DNA of 64,000 nucleotides, from positions 1 to 64,000 of IMG/VR virus record IMGVR_UViG_3300031758_000043, one strand, 5' to 3'. The DNA is from a virus. The translations under genes were made by a program, and so were the position numbers. Positions within the stretch are counted from its first letter, which is position 1. Each line of letters starts with the position of its first letter. This document shows, in pieces, positions 21,119 to 28,640 of the stretch. The notes beneath the pieces were generated by a model. It was not told the DNA's origin. It worked only from the letters and a program-made list of their open reading frames with translations, and ran no database searches.

Positions 21119-21327
21119 TGGAAAAATCAGTATTACAACTATGGGAAGAGTATTGCGAGTCGGCTCATGCCAAGAGCATAGATTCTCCCTACATCATCGT
21201 CAGTGAAGAGTTATCAAAAAAAATAAGAGAGATAAATGGAAGAATTAGAAAAAGAGATAGAAGTTTGCTTGGGAGTGGGCACAAATCAAATATTTCCCGA
21301 GATCATAAAGATCAAAGTACCAATTAA
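21118..21327 (+). CDS. Small protein between nrdB and nrdA
   Basis: A 69-residue frame starting at the last base of the nrdB stop codon (TAATG), which favours coupled translation. It begins MEKSVLQLWEEYCESAHAKS. The last third (from about residue 40) is read in a different frame from the next small gene, which overlaps it for 92 bp. The N-terminal part looks more protein-like than the C-terminal part. Function is unknown. Confidence 0.45.
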   Translation: MEKSVLQLWEEYCESAHAKSIDSPYIIVSEELSKKIREINGRIRKRDRSLLGSGHKSNISRDHKDQSTN

Positions 21328-21382
21328 CTTTAATCCGGATCACGCTTGGGAAAGAGTAGAAGAAGAATCAAATAAACAATAA
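21236..21382 (+). CDS. 48-aa protein upstream of nrdA
   Basis: A short frame from ATG 21236 to TAA 21382, ending 2 bp before the nrdA start. It encodes MEELEKEIEVCLGVGTNQIF and continues to EEESNKQ, a plausible acidic protein. It overlaps the preceding small frame out of phase, so at least one of the two may be shortened or spurious. The position directly before nrdA supports expression. Confidence 0.5.
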   Translation: MEELEKEIEVCLGVGTNQIFPEIIKIKVPINFNPDHAWERVEEESNKQ

Positions 21383-21384
21383 AA

Positions 21385-23190
21385 ATGGAAGAGACTGAAA
21401 TAAATCACGGAGCAGAACATGGATGGGAAGTCGGAGTTCATTTTCCAGTATGGGCAAACACTGAAGTCTATGTCAAAACTGTATCTAAAGGCTACTTATT
21501 AGAGGGTGAAACACCAAAGGACTCTTATTGGAGAGTGGCAAGCGCAGTAGCTAAAAGACTTAAACGACCTGAACTTGCTTCTAAGTTCTTTGATTATATG
21601 TGGCGCGGCTGGCTAAACTTAGCTACTCCAGTTTTTTCAAACACTGGAACTGAAAGAGGTTTACCTATTTCATGTTTTGGAATCGACGTTGCCGATTCTA
21701 TCGCAGACATTGGAGGCAAAAACCTAGAGCTAATGCTCCTTGCTAAGCACGGCGGAGGAGTCGGAATTGGAATCAATCAAGTTCGACCTGCAGGTTCAAC
21801 TATATCTCAAAACGGAACTTCTGATGGAGTCGTTCCTTTTTGTAAGATCTATGATTCATCAGTCTTGGCTACCAATCAAGGAAATGTTCGTAGGGGAGCA
21901 GCGTCAGTAAACATAGACATTGAGCATGGAGACTTTTGGGACTGGCTAGAGATCAGGGAGCCTAAAGGAGAGATCAATCGCCAGTGTCTAAACTTACACC
22001 AATGTGTAGTAGTCTCAGACGATTTCATGCAAAAACTAGAGCATGGCGACAAGGAAGCGCGTCGACGTTGGACTGCTGTGATCAGAAAAAGAAAGGCCAC
22101 TGGCGAACCTTACATCATGTACAAAGGAAACGTTAATCGTCAAAGTCCAGAAGCATACAAAAAGAACGGTCTTAAAGTGTATATGACCAATATTTGTTCG
22201 GAGATCACCTTGCATACTGATGAGAACCATTCATTCGTTTGCTGTCTTTCTTCGCTAAACCTTGCAAAATATGAGGAGTGGAAGGATACTGACTTGATCT
22301 ATACTGCTACTTGGTTTTTGGATGGAGTCCTAGAAGAGTTTATTCATCGTTCTAAATACATGAGAGGTTTTGAAAACTCAGTACGTTCAGCAGAAAAGGG
22401 TAGAGCTTTAGGTTTGGGAGTATTGGGCTGGCACACTTATTTACAAAACAAAAATATTCCATTCGATTCCCTAACTGCTCAGTTTGAGACTCGAAAGATA
22501 TTCTCACAACTTAAGATTGAGAGCGAGAGAGCGAGTCGAGACCTTGCTAAAGAGTTCGGCGAGCCGTTATGGTGTGTTGGTACTGGAATGAGAAACTCTC
22601 ACCTTAGAGCCATTGCTCCTACTGTTTCTAACTCTAAATTAGCAGGAAATGTTTCAGCTGGAATTGAGCCATGGGCAGCAAACGTATTCACTGAACAGAC
22701 AGCTAAAGGTACATTCATTCGTAAAAATCCTTCGCTAGAGAAAGTACTAGACAAGATCGGTCATAATACTAAAGAGGTTTGGGATCAGATATTAGCAGAC
22801 GGTGGATCAGTTCAAGGACTCGATTTTATGGATAACTATCGAGTAAAATTAGGAGAAGTTAGCTTTCCTATAACTTTAACTAAGTGGTCAAAGCTTCCTG
22901 ATGTAGAGCAAGCCAATTATCTCCCTCTTAAGGAGGTTTACTTGACCTTCAAGGAGATAAATCAGTTAGAATTAGTAAGACAGGCTGGAGTTCGTCAACA
23001 GTACATCGATCAAGCAGTCTCTCTAAACCTGGCCTTTCCTAGTGAAGCTGAACCTAAGTTTATCAATCAAGTTCACCTAGAAGCCTATAATGCTGGAATC
23101 AAGACTTTATATTACATGAGAACTGAGTCTGTTTTAAGAGGAGACATCGCGACTAGGGCAATGACAGATTGCCTAGCATGCGACGGATAA
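21385..23190 (+). CDS. nrdA: Class I ribonucleotide reductase alpha subunit
   Basis: A 601-residue catalytic subunit. Active-site residues are visible: C97 in 'LPISCFG', the 'TNICSE' motif (N269, C271, E273), the partner cysteine in 'FVCCLSSLN' near 286-287, and the Tyr-Tyr radical relay in 'TLYYMR'. A C-terminal 'DCLACDG' supplies the redox-active cysteine pair. It lacks the roughly 90-residue N-terminal ATP-cone, so overall activity should not be switched off by dATP. It forms one operon with nrdB. Confidence 0.96.
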   Translation: MEETEINHGAEHGWEVGVHFPVWANTEVYVKTVSKGYLLEGETPKDSYWRVASAVAKRLKRPELASKFFDYMWRGWLNLATPVFSNTGTERGLPISCFGIDVADSIADIGGKNLELMLLAKHGGGVGIGINQVRPAGSTISQNGTSDGVVPFCKIYDSSVLATNQGNVRRGAASVNIDIEHGDFWDWLEIREPKGEINRQCLNLHQCVVVSDDFMQKLEHGDKEARRRWTAVIRKRKATGEPYIMYKGNVNRQSPEAYKKNGLKVYMTNICSEITLHTDENHSFVCCLSSLNLAKYEEWKDTDLIYTATWFLDGVLEEFIHRSKYMRGFENSVRSAEKGRALGLGVLGWHTYLQNKNIPFDSLTAQFETRKIFSQLKIESERASRDLAKEFGEPLWCVGTGMRNSHLRAIAPTVSNSKLAGNVSAGIEPWAANVFTEQTAKGTFIRKNPSLEKVLDKIGHNTKEVWDQILADGGSVQGLDFMDNYRVKLGEVSFPITLTKWSKLPDVEQANYLPLKEVYLTFKEINQLELVRQAGVRQQYIDQAVSLNLAFPSEAEPKFINQVHLEAYNAGIKTLYYMRTESVLRGDIATRAMTDCLACDG

Positions 23191-23194
23191 ATAA
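23186..23194 (+). promoter_or_regulatory. GATAAATAA motif after nrdA
   Basis: GATAAATAA overlapping the nrdA stop, ending 6 bp before the ATG at 23201. It marks the start of the late-type tagged-protein cluster. Confidence 0.45.
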
Positions 23195-23200
23195 AGATAT

Positions 23201-23425
23201 ATGAAATACATCATGACATACACAGAATTATTTGAAGACGTTAGAAAGGTCGGAAACAGATATTGTGTGTATATCGATGATAAGGTATTAAAAAAGAACA
23301 AGAAGCCTGGTGAGAGACTTGGAGCTACTCGTAAGACCAAATCTGGAAAGATTAAAATGAAGAGTGCTGCATGTCATCCGACTCGTAAAAAAGCCAATAA
23401 TCACATGGCAGCCGTAATGCAATAA
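23201..23425 (+). CDS. Small basic protein with candidate capsid-targeting tag
   Basis: A 74-residue, very Lys/Arg-rich protein. The N-terminus MKYIMTYTELFE|D aligns with MKYLLNYTRWVALYE|A of the kinase-like protein near 30.2 kb, which supports the start at 23201 over the in-frame ATG at 23213. The tag ends in L-F-E, compatible with T4 gp21-type cleavage after (L/I)xE. The rest is basic, with cysteines and 'KTKSGKIKMKSAA', and could bind DNA inside the head. Function is unknown. Confidence 0.55.
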   Translation: MKYIMTYTELFEDVRKVGNRYCVYIDDKVLKKNKKPGERLGATRKTKSGKIKMKSAACHPTRKKANNHMAAVMQ

Positions 23426-23428
23426 GAT

Positions 23429-23848
23429 ATGATACTAAATGACTTTAACCAATTCGTAAATGAGGCCAACTCAGCCGACTCTTGTCCAAGAGCAGCAAAA
23501 GATTTAAAGCTAAATACTAAAAATCGTAATCATGCGATCAAAGCTGAACACATCGAGTACGGTCCACTAAACCTTTCTGATGAGGGATATTGGGAGCACA
23601 TCGCTGAACACTGGAAGACCACAGTAAAAGTTGCTAAGAAATCAACTTGTGGAAATTGTGCCGCCTTTGACGTCTCACCTAGAATGGATAAATGTATGCC
23701 TGGAAAGCTAGAAGATAAAGACGGTAGGCTTGGGTATTGTTGGATGCATGACTTCAAATGTCACTCAGCTAGAACCTGTTATACTTGGGCGGCAGGCGGG
23801 CCAATCAAAAAAGATTCTACTTCCTTAAGCTGGCAGAAGAAAAAATAA
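23429..23848 (+). CDS. Cys-rich protein with capsid-targeting-like N-terminus
   Basis: A 139-residue protein beginning MILNDFNQFVNE|A, which resembles the T4 capsid-targeting tag MKTYQEFIAE|A. The body has a cysteine pattern typical of a small metal or Fe-S binding domain: 'CGNCAAFDVSPRMDKC', then 'GYCWMHDFKCHSARTC'. Similar Cys-rich phage proteins exist but have no assigned activity that I can name. It lies in the late-type cluster with two other tagged proteins downstream and is followed by a terminator hairpin. Confidence 0.62.
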   Translation: MILNDFNQFVNEANSADSCPRAAKDLKLNTKNRNHAIKAEHIEYGPLNLSDEGYWEHIAEHWKTTVKVAKKSTCGNCAAFDVSPRMDKCMPGKLEDKDGRLGYCWMHDFKCHSARTCYTWAAGGPIKKDSTSLSWQKKK

Positions 23849-23869
23849 AAGAGACCTACTCTTAATTAC

Positions 23870-23896
23870 GAGCAATAGGAAACTATTGCTCTTTTT
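23870..23896 (+). terminator. Rho-independent terminator
   Basis: A 9-bp stem GAGCAATAG / CTATTGCTC with a GAAA loop followed by TTTTT, about 20 bp after the Cys-rich gene. Confidence 0.85.
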
Positions 23897-23901
23897 ATTT
23901 A

Positions 23902-23910
23902 GATAAATAA
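23902..23910 (+). promoter_or_regulatory. Late-promoter-like motif GATAAATAA
   Basis: A perfect GATAAATAA ending 16 bp before the ATG at 23927, directly after a terminator hairpin. This is the clearest plus-strand copy of the element seen upstream of minus-strand late genes. Confidence 0.65.
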
Positions 23911-23926
23911 TAAAAAATCCATTTTC

Positions 23927-24196
23927 ATGCTGAATAATTTCAACCAGTTCATAAACGAAAGCAAAGAGGATGAATTTAATTCCATAGTAAAAGGTGATAT
24001 CGTATTACATAGAGGACACCGATGTAAAGTTTTATCCGTCATGAAAGACAAAGAAGGAATCGTTTATTCTATTAAAATAGATCCTATTGAAAGGAAGGAA
24101 GCTTCAAAATTTGATAGATCATTAAATCTTTCTCAATTTAAACAACAGGTATCTGGAGTAATTAAAAAAGAAAAAACTGAGGAAGATGAGGACTAA
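23927..24196 (+). CDS. Tagged small protein (candidate internal head protein)
   Basis: An 89-residue protein beginning MLNNFNQFINE|S, very like T4 MKTYQEFIAE|A, with an I-N-E site for a gp21-type prohead protease. The mature part is about 78 residues with an SH3-like beta stretch ('VKGDIVLHRGHRCKVLSVMK') and a charged Lys/Glu tail. It overlaps the next gene by 11 bp. The late-type promoter directly upstream fits a virion protein. Function after cleavage is unknown. Confidence 0.65.
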   Translation: MLNNFNQFINESKEDEFNSIVKGDIVLHRGHRCKVLSVMKDKEGIVYSIKIDPIERKEASKFDRSLNLSQFKQQVSGVIKKEKTEEDED

Positions 24197-24683
24197 GCAC
24201 ATCAAGCAATATTATGACTTTCTCTTAGAACAAGACATGATGGCTGGCGTTCCGGGTGCTCCAGGAGGAGCCCCTGCTCCTAAGCTTGAGAAGTATAAAT
24301 TCATTTTTCTAGTAAAACCTGAAGATCCTTCAGTTCCAAGCAGAAAATATCCAGATGGAAGCATTATAGCAAAATACCCATGTTACTCCATAACTCTTCC
24401 TGACTTGGAAAAATGGGTTAATTCTAATGTGATTTCAACCGATAAATTAGAACTTAATCCTTCCGAATTAGAACTAAAAAGAAAGAACATAGTACAGATA
24501 GTAAAAGGAGATAAAACGAACGTGACAAAAGACGATAAGTCATTTATTGAAAAGCTTAAAAACTCAATAGCTAGTGATATAATAGGAAAGAGAGAAGTAG
24601 ATATTGAAGTTGTCTATGCAACTGATCGTAATCCGACTACTGAACACATTGATGTTACTTTCATAAAACTTCCAGAAAAATGA
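24186..24683 (+). CDS. Tagged protein of unknown function (165 aa)
   Basis: The N-terminus MRTKHIKQYYDFLLE|Q has the same aromatic-plus-L-x-E pattern as its neighbours' tags. A Gly/Ala/Pro-rich linker ('GVPGAPGGAPAP') follows, then a domain of about 130 residues with no recognised motif. The linker after the presumed cleavage site suggests a flexible N-terminal arm. It overlaps both flanking tagged genes, indicating one translational unit. Confidence 0.6.
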   Translation: MRTKHIKQYYDFLLEQDMMAGVPGAPGGAPAPKLEKYKFIFLVKPEDPSVPSRKYPDGSIIAKYPCYSITLPDLEKWVNSNVISTDKLELNPSELELKRKNIVQIVKGDKTNVTKDDKSFIEKLKNSIASDIIGKREVDIEVVYATDRNPTTEHIDVTFIKLPEK

Positions 24684-25429
24684 TAAAATCGTTCTTAGAA
24701 TTTATAAATGAAAGCATGGAAAACAACGTAGAGTTTCTTAAAAAGCTTACTATCGACATCATAGCAAAGCTTAGGGAATCTTCTAAGGAAGAAAGTTCCA
24801 GCTATGCGACATTCTCTGGGATGGAATTCACGGAACCGTTCATGTTTGATCTCATATTAAAGGTTCGTAGAGAAACTGATCCTGATCTTAGACGAGACCC
24901 TCACTTCAATGATCTTTCTTGGGAAAAATTAAATTATGACAACCTTGGATATTCAATAGATGCGAATACTCGAATGAGTAAATCAAAAGCGGCTGTGCCA
25001 AAGATAACAATGCACTTAATCTTAAATCCAAAAAAGGAGCCAATCCTTTATGAAAAGCTCTACGCTAGGCTATTAGATATTTTAGTGCATGAGACGAATC
25101 ACCTAGACCAGTTAGGAATAAACCGTGATCCATTCAACGTAAAAGTCTCAGATCCAAGAGAAAGAGCAAAGGCTAAAAAGAGCCACAAATACTTTCTTTT
25201 ATCTGATGAAGTTGAATCCATGATAGAGGGAATGTACGTTAGATCAAAGGAACAGAGAATTCCACTAGATAAAGTCTTTCTAGAATATTTAACTCCTTTT
25301 CTTGAGACTAGATACATCAGTAGTTCAGAATTTCAAAAAGTAATGTTCACATGGATAACCAGATCCTTAGAGCTTTATCCTGATGCTGAATTTTCACCCT
25401 CTGCTAAAAAAATAATAGACTCAATCTAA
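24680..25429 (+). CDS. Tagged HExxH zinc metalloprotease candidate
   Basis: A 249-residue protein beginning MIKSFLEFINE|S, a capsid-targeting-like tag. It contains 'DILVHETNHLDQ', an HExxH zincin motif (H137, E138, H141), and about 36-40 residues later 'LLSDEVESMIEG', where E177 or E179 could be the third zinc ligand as in gluzincins. If both readings are right, this is a protease packaged in the head and delivered to the host. It ends the tagged cluster, starting 4 bp inside the previous gene. Target and activity are unknown. Confidence 0.6.
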   Translation: MIKSFLEFINESMENNVEFLKKLTIDIIAKLRESSKEESSSYATFSGMEFTEPFMFDLILKVRRETDPDLRRDPHFNDLSWEKLNYDNLGYSIDANTRMSKSKAAVPKITMHLILNPKKEPILYEKLYARLLDILVHETNHLDQLGINRDPFNVKVSDPRERAKAKKSHKYFLLSDEVESMIEGMYVRSKEQRIPLDKVFLEYLTPFLETRYISSSEFQKVMFTWITRSLELYPDAEFSPSAKKIIDSI

Positions 25430-25475
25430 AACTTTTATCTAATTCTTAGTAGAAGATTAGAAAAATTTTAGAATA

Positions 25476-25754
25476 ATGAATCAATTCGAAGAACTTAAAG
25501 CAGAGATTGCTGCCGCTCAAGAGGCAATTTTTGGACCTCTTAACTCGCTGATTACTGCAGCGGAAGACGACGCTTCAAAATACTATGATAAAGGCGTAAA
25601 AAGTGCTGGTAACAGACTAAAGAAAAAAATGCAAGAGATTCGTAAGGTGATCAAGCATCCAGTGACTAAGGCTCACATGACAAAAATCCAAAACATGGCA
25701 AAGGACGCTCGTCAAGCTCTTACTGATGAGATTTCAGCTAAAGCTACCGCTTAA
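25476..25754 (+). CDS. Histone H1-like DNA-binding protein
   Basis: A 92-residue, Lys/Ala-rich helical protein. 'FEELKAEIAAA', 'DDASKYYDKGVKSAGNRLKK' and 'KMQEIRKVIK' closely follow the Bacteroidota histone H1-like (Hc1) pattern, in which a short helix is followed by 'KFYxKGNKAAGTRxRK'. Such proteins coat DNA. The phage copy may compact phage or host DNA. It lies just before gp32 and is followed by a strong terminator. The match is to an abundant host-type family and is a clue to a Bacteroidota host. Confidence 0.68.
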   Translation: MNQFEELKAEIAAAQEAIFGPLNSLITAAEDDASKYYDKGVKSAGNRLKKKMQEIRKVIKHPVTKAHMTKIQNMAKDARQALTDEISAKATA

Positions 25755-25772
25755 TTAAACTTATAATTCATT

Positions 25773-25803
25773 TGAAAAATGCCTCTTTTTGAGGCATTTT
25801 TTT
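25773..25803 (+). terminator. Rho-independent terminator
   Basis: Stem AAAAATGCCTC / GAGGCATTTTT with a TTTTT loop and a T-run, downstream of the H1-like gene and upstream of the gp32 promoter. Confidence 0.88.
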
Positions 25804-25834
25804 TGTTTTCTAAAAACTTTTAACTTTAAAGAAG

Positions 25835-25840
25835 TATAAT
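25835..25840 (+). promoter_or_regulatory. TATAAT promoter element before gp32 gene
   Basis: AGTATAAT ends 23 bp before the gp32 ATG and follows the terminator, so gp32 has its own promoter. It resembles the elements before 33392, 49697 and 50976. Confidence 0.5.
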
Positions 25841-25863
25841 ATTATAAAAAATAACTATTTATT

Positions 25864-26874
25864 ATGACAGATTTTTTCGATTTACCGGAAGATGGTTTTT
25901 CAAAACAAAAATCATCCTCCTTAGGTAAAAAAGTGGATCCAAACGTTTACGATCCAGATCCTAATGCTTACAACGGTTCTTACAAATCGGTTTTTCGATT
26001 TATTCCGTATGTGTTCGATAAGAGCAAGAGCAAGTACATCAAGTACACAGCAAAATTTTGGAATCCTCTAACTAAGGAATCTCTTTTTGTTGATTGTCCA
26101 TCAAATGTTGAAAAACCTTCGATTCTTTGGACGATCGAATCTACATTAAGAGGTCTTAGGAAAGAAGAACCTGAATTAGTTGGTGAAATTGATAAGCAAT
26201 TCTCTCGATGGAGCACATATCATTCAGCCGTTTACATTAAGAAGGATCCACAACGTCCTGACTTAGAAGGATCAATCAAGATCTTTAAGTTTAGAAATCA
26301 GATTGACATGTTGATTGATCAACTTGTAAATCCTGAAGAGGTTGATGGAATCTCTCTAAGTAAAAAAGTCAATCCTTATCACCTATTAGAAGGAAAAGAT
26401 TTCCTATGTGTAGTAGGTAAGAAGACTCAGCAATTTAGAGACTGGTCAAAATGTAAGTTTATGGATGAAGTAACTCCTTTAATCTTTAAGATTGGCGACA
26501 CACAAGTAGCCGTTGAGAACAGTGAAAAATCAGTAAAACTTGTGAATGAGTTCTTGACTAAGAACACTCCAAAAATGGATGAGTATTATCATCAAGAGTG
26601 GACTGATGATACTTTTAATAAAGTTGCTGAAGCAATCGTTGCTGCAATTCCTCAAAAGGAAATCTTAGAGATGATCTTAGGTCGAAGCAAAGACACTCGA
26701 ATGAATGAGCTTGTTCGTGCTAGAATGGGAGGAGCTTCAAGAGCGGCTAGACCTGCTCAAAAAGTTGATGAGGATCTAGAATTCACATCATCTAAAACAG
26801 CAAGTGAGCCAGTTACTGAATCTACTTCTTCTGACTCAGATGATGAATACGATTCACTATTTTCTGATCTATAA
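25864..26874 (+). CDS. 32: Single-stranded DNA-binding protein gp32
   Basis: A 336-residue protein resembling T4 gp32, the cooperative ssDNA-binding protein of the replisome. It has the basic N-terminal region, an OB-fold core with an aromatic-rich stretch ('FRFIPYVFDKSKSKYIKYT', 'KFWNP') and a long acidic, Ser-rich C-terminal tail ending 'DDEYDSLFSDL', the region that binds replisome partners in T4. A nearly identical tail ends the gp41-like helicase ('DDDYDSLF'). It lies upstream of the 5' nuclease gene, as in T4. Confidence 0.85.
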   Translation: MTDFFDLPEDGFSKQKSSSLGKKVDPNVYDPDPNAYNGSYKSVFRFIPYVFDKSKSKYIKYTAKFWNPLTKESLFVDCPSNVEKPSILWTIESTLRGLRKEEPELVGEIDKQFSRWSTYHSAVYIKKDPQRPDLEGSIKIFKFRNQIDMLIDQLVNPEEVDGISLSKKVNPYHLLEGKDFLCVVGKKTQQFRDWSKCKFMDEVTPLIFKIGDTQVAVENSEKSVKLVNEFLTKNTPKMDEYYHQEWTDDTFNKVAEAIVAAIPQKEILEMILGRSKDTRMNELVRARMGGASRAARPAQKVDEDLEFTSSKTASEPVTESTSSDSDDEYDSLFSDL

Positions 26875-26888
26875 AAAAATAAAGTAAT

Positions 26889-27167
26889 ATGGAAAACAAC
26901 GAATCTGAAGTATCAGTAGAAAAAAACGACGTGTCTGCTGAGAATCCAAAAAATGTTCTTTTTGGAACTATAACGTATGCTGATGACGATGCATATGAGA
27001 ACTTTATTGCTAACTTGGACATAAATCAATCAATATTCATCCTAGTCGCTTCTGCTAATTTTGCACAAGCTAAAGGAGCTTTCAATATTCTTGAATCAGA
27101 AGTCCTATCGTCAGCAATAAGAGTCATTAGAAAAAACTCTAAGCCTTCTCAAAAAGACGGCGAATAA
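26889..27167 (+). CDS. Hypothetical protein between gp32 and 5' nuclease
   Basis: A 92-residue acidic protein with an N-terminal Glu/Asn-rich arm and a core around 'IFILVASANFAQAKGAFNIL'. In T4 the gp32-rnh interval holds genes 59 and 33; this protein is too different for me to assign to either. It begins 14 bp after gp32 and ends 9 bp before the nuclease gene, so it probably has a replication or late-transcription role by context only. Confidence 0.6.
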   Translation: MENNESEVSVEKNDVSAENPKNVLFGTITYADDDAYENFIANLDINQSIFILVASANFAQAKGAFNILESEVLSSAIRVIRKNSKPSQKDGE

Positions 27168-27176
27168 AACAACGGT

Positions 27177-28316
27177 ATGGACTTAATAATAGATGGAAAT
27201 GCCTTTATCAACATTGCGATAAGTGTCACCAAGTCTCTTTCTCAAAAGGATAAGAGAGTGGGTGAAGCTTATTACGTTAATGATCTGTTCAGCGACGGCG
27301 GATTCATCTTAAAGGATCAAGTTAAAGTAGCTTTTAAGAATTTTTGTTTTACTTACTTGAATTCTCTGATTGCGCCAATCTCATCAAGTCCAGAAAAGAT
27401 ACACATCGTCTTTGATTCTACGAGTTGGAGAAAAGATTACACTGATCGATTCTTCAGAAATTCTGAATTCAAGACTAGCTCAGCACCAACTGAATTTAAG
27501 TATAAGGGTAATCGCAAATATGATGACCACCAATACTTATTCTTTGACTATTTTCAACAAGTGATCATGTCAGCTCTAACTCAAAGGGCTGGCATAAATC
27601 ACTACAAATTCAAAGGCACTGAAGGTGATGACATAATAGCTTACTTGTGTGACGTTATTGAGGGTGATATCCTGATCTACTCAGTCGATCAGGATCTAAA
27701 ACAATTGACTGGGCACTCTAAAAAGAATGTCCTATTGATAACTCCAAAACAAATGGCCAAGACCAAGAGACTCTTTGTACCTGCTCAATTGGTTCCAACC
27801 GCCGCCGATGACGAAGTAGATAATTTCTTTTCTTTGAATGATGTTCACATAACTGGAGCAACCATTGAAAAGACTATATCTAATCTCACAAGTAAAGATT
27901 ATGTAGAGCATAAAGTAGACTTCGTGGATGATATCTTAAGCAAGATCCTTTTAGGAGACAAGTCGGATAACATTCCAAAGATCACAAATATTTCTCCATC
28001 TAAAGCAAAAAAAGTAATATCTTCGATTCAGGAAAGATTTGGAGAAAATCTTATCGAGCAATTAGATGATCTAAATGAGGAACTGATCTTAGGAATAGTG
28101 AATGAGATCAAGATAGTAAATAAGATAAAGGACCAGGATAAATTAGATGAGGTTAGAGAGCATCTTCTCTTTAATACTAAGCTAATACGTCTTTCAGTTA
28201 AAGTGTTTCCTAAGGAAATCAGAGATCTCCTAGATGAATTCTTTAGCACATACGAAAGCACAACCTTTAATCAAAAAGAATTTAACAATTTAAAAAATAA
28301 CTTATCGCTCTTATGA
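27177..28316 (+). CDS. rnh: 5'-3' nuclease of the T4 RNase H / FEN family
   Basis: A 379-residue FEN-like 5' nuclease that in T4 removes RNA primers from Okazaki fragments. Metal-binding acidic motifs are visible: 'LIIDGNAF' at the N-terminus, 'IHIVFDST', 'GTEGDDIIAYL', 'YSVDQDLKQL' and the helix-hairpin-helix entry 'LLGDKSDNIPKI'. It is longer than T4 RNase H (305) with a charged C-terminal extension. It overlaps the groES gene by 4 bp and follows gp32, matching T4 gene order. Confidence 0.85.
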   Translation: MDLIIDGNAFINIAISVTKSLSQKDKRVGEAYYVNDLFSDGGFILKDQVKVAFKNFCFTYLNSLIAPISSSPEKIHIVFDSTSWRKDYTDRFFRNSEFKTSSAPTEFKYKGNRKYDDHQYLFFDYFQQVIMSALTQRAGINHYKFKGTEGDDIIAYLCDVIEGDILIYSVDQDLKQLTGHSKKNVLLITPKQMAKTKRLFVPAQLVPTAADDEVDNFFSLNDVHITGATIEKTISNLTSKDYVEHKVDFVDDILSKILLGDKSDNIPKITNISPSKAKKVISSIQERFGENLIEQLDDLNEELILGIVNEIKIVNKIKDQDKLDEVREHLLFNTKLIRLSVKVFPKEIRDLLDEFFSTYESTTFNQKEFNNLKNNLSLL

Positions 28317-28612
28317 AGCCATTATATGAAAGAATTCTGGTAAAACCCAGAGAAAAAGAGATCAGAACTAAGCAAGGAATACTTCTTCCTGAAAAAGCCG
28401 TAAAGAAACCAAATATCGGTGTTGTTATCTCATGCGGAGACGGAACTCCTAATAATCCAATGAAAGTTTCTCCAGGAGACAAAGTTCTATTCAATCGATA
28501 TGCTGGAGTAGAATTAAACTTTAGAGGAGAAAAACACTATGTGATACTCTCAAATGAAGTAATTGGAGTCTTAGAAGACTTTGATGATATCTCTTTAGAG
28601 GATTTTGAATAA
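28313..28612 (+). CDS. groS: Co-chaperonin GroES
   Basis: A 99-residue protein with GroES hallmarks: the N-terminal 'MKPLYERILVKP', a mobile-loop region 'TKQGILLPEKAVKKPNIGVV', 'GDKVLFNRYAG' and 'YVILSNEVIGVL'. It looks like an ordinary bacterial GroES more than the diverged T4 gp31. A GroEL gene is also present at 17.1-18.7 kb, not adjacent. Together they could form a phage-specific folding chamber. Its start overlaps the upstream nuclease gene. Confidence 0.9.
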   Translation: MKPLYERILVKPREKEIRTKQGILLPEKAVKKPNIGVVISCGDGTPNNPMKVSPGDKVLFNRYAGVELNFRGEKHYVILSNEVIGVLEDFDDISLEDFE

Positions 28613-28640
28613 AAAAAAGGAGCTTTAAAGCTCCTTTTTT
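28611..28640. terminator. Bidirectional terminator between convergent genes
   Basis: A perfect palindrome, GGAGCTTTAAAGCTCC, flanked by an A-run and a T-run, lies between the convergent groES and cell-wall-enzyme-like genes and can stop transcription from both sides. Confidence 0.88.
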
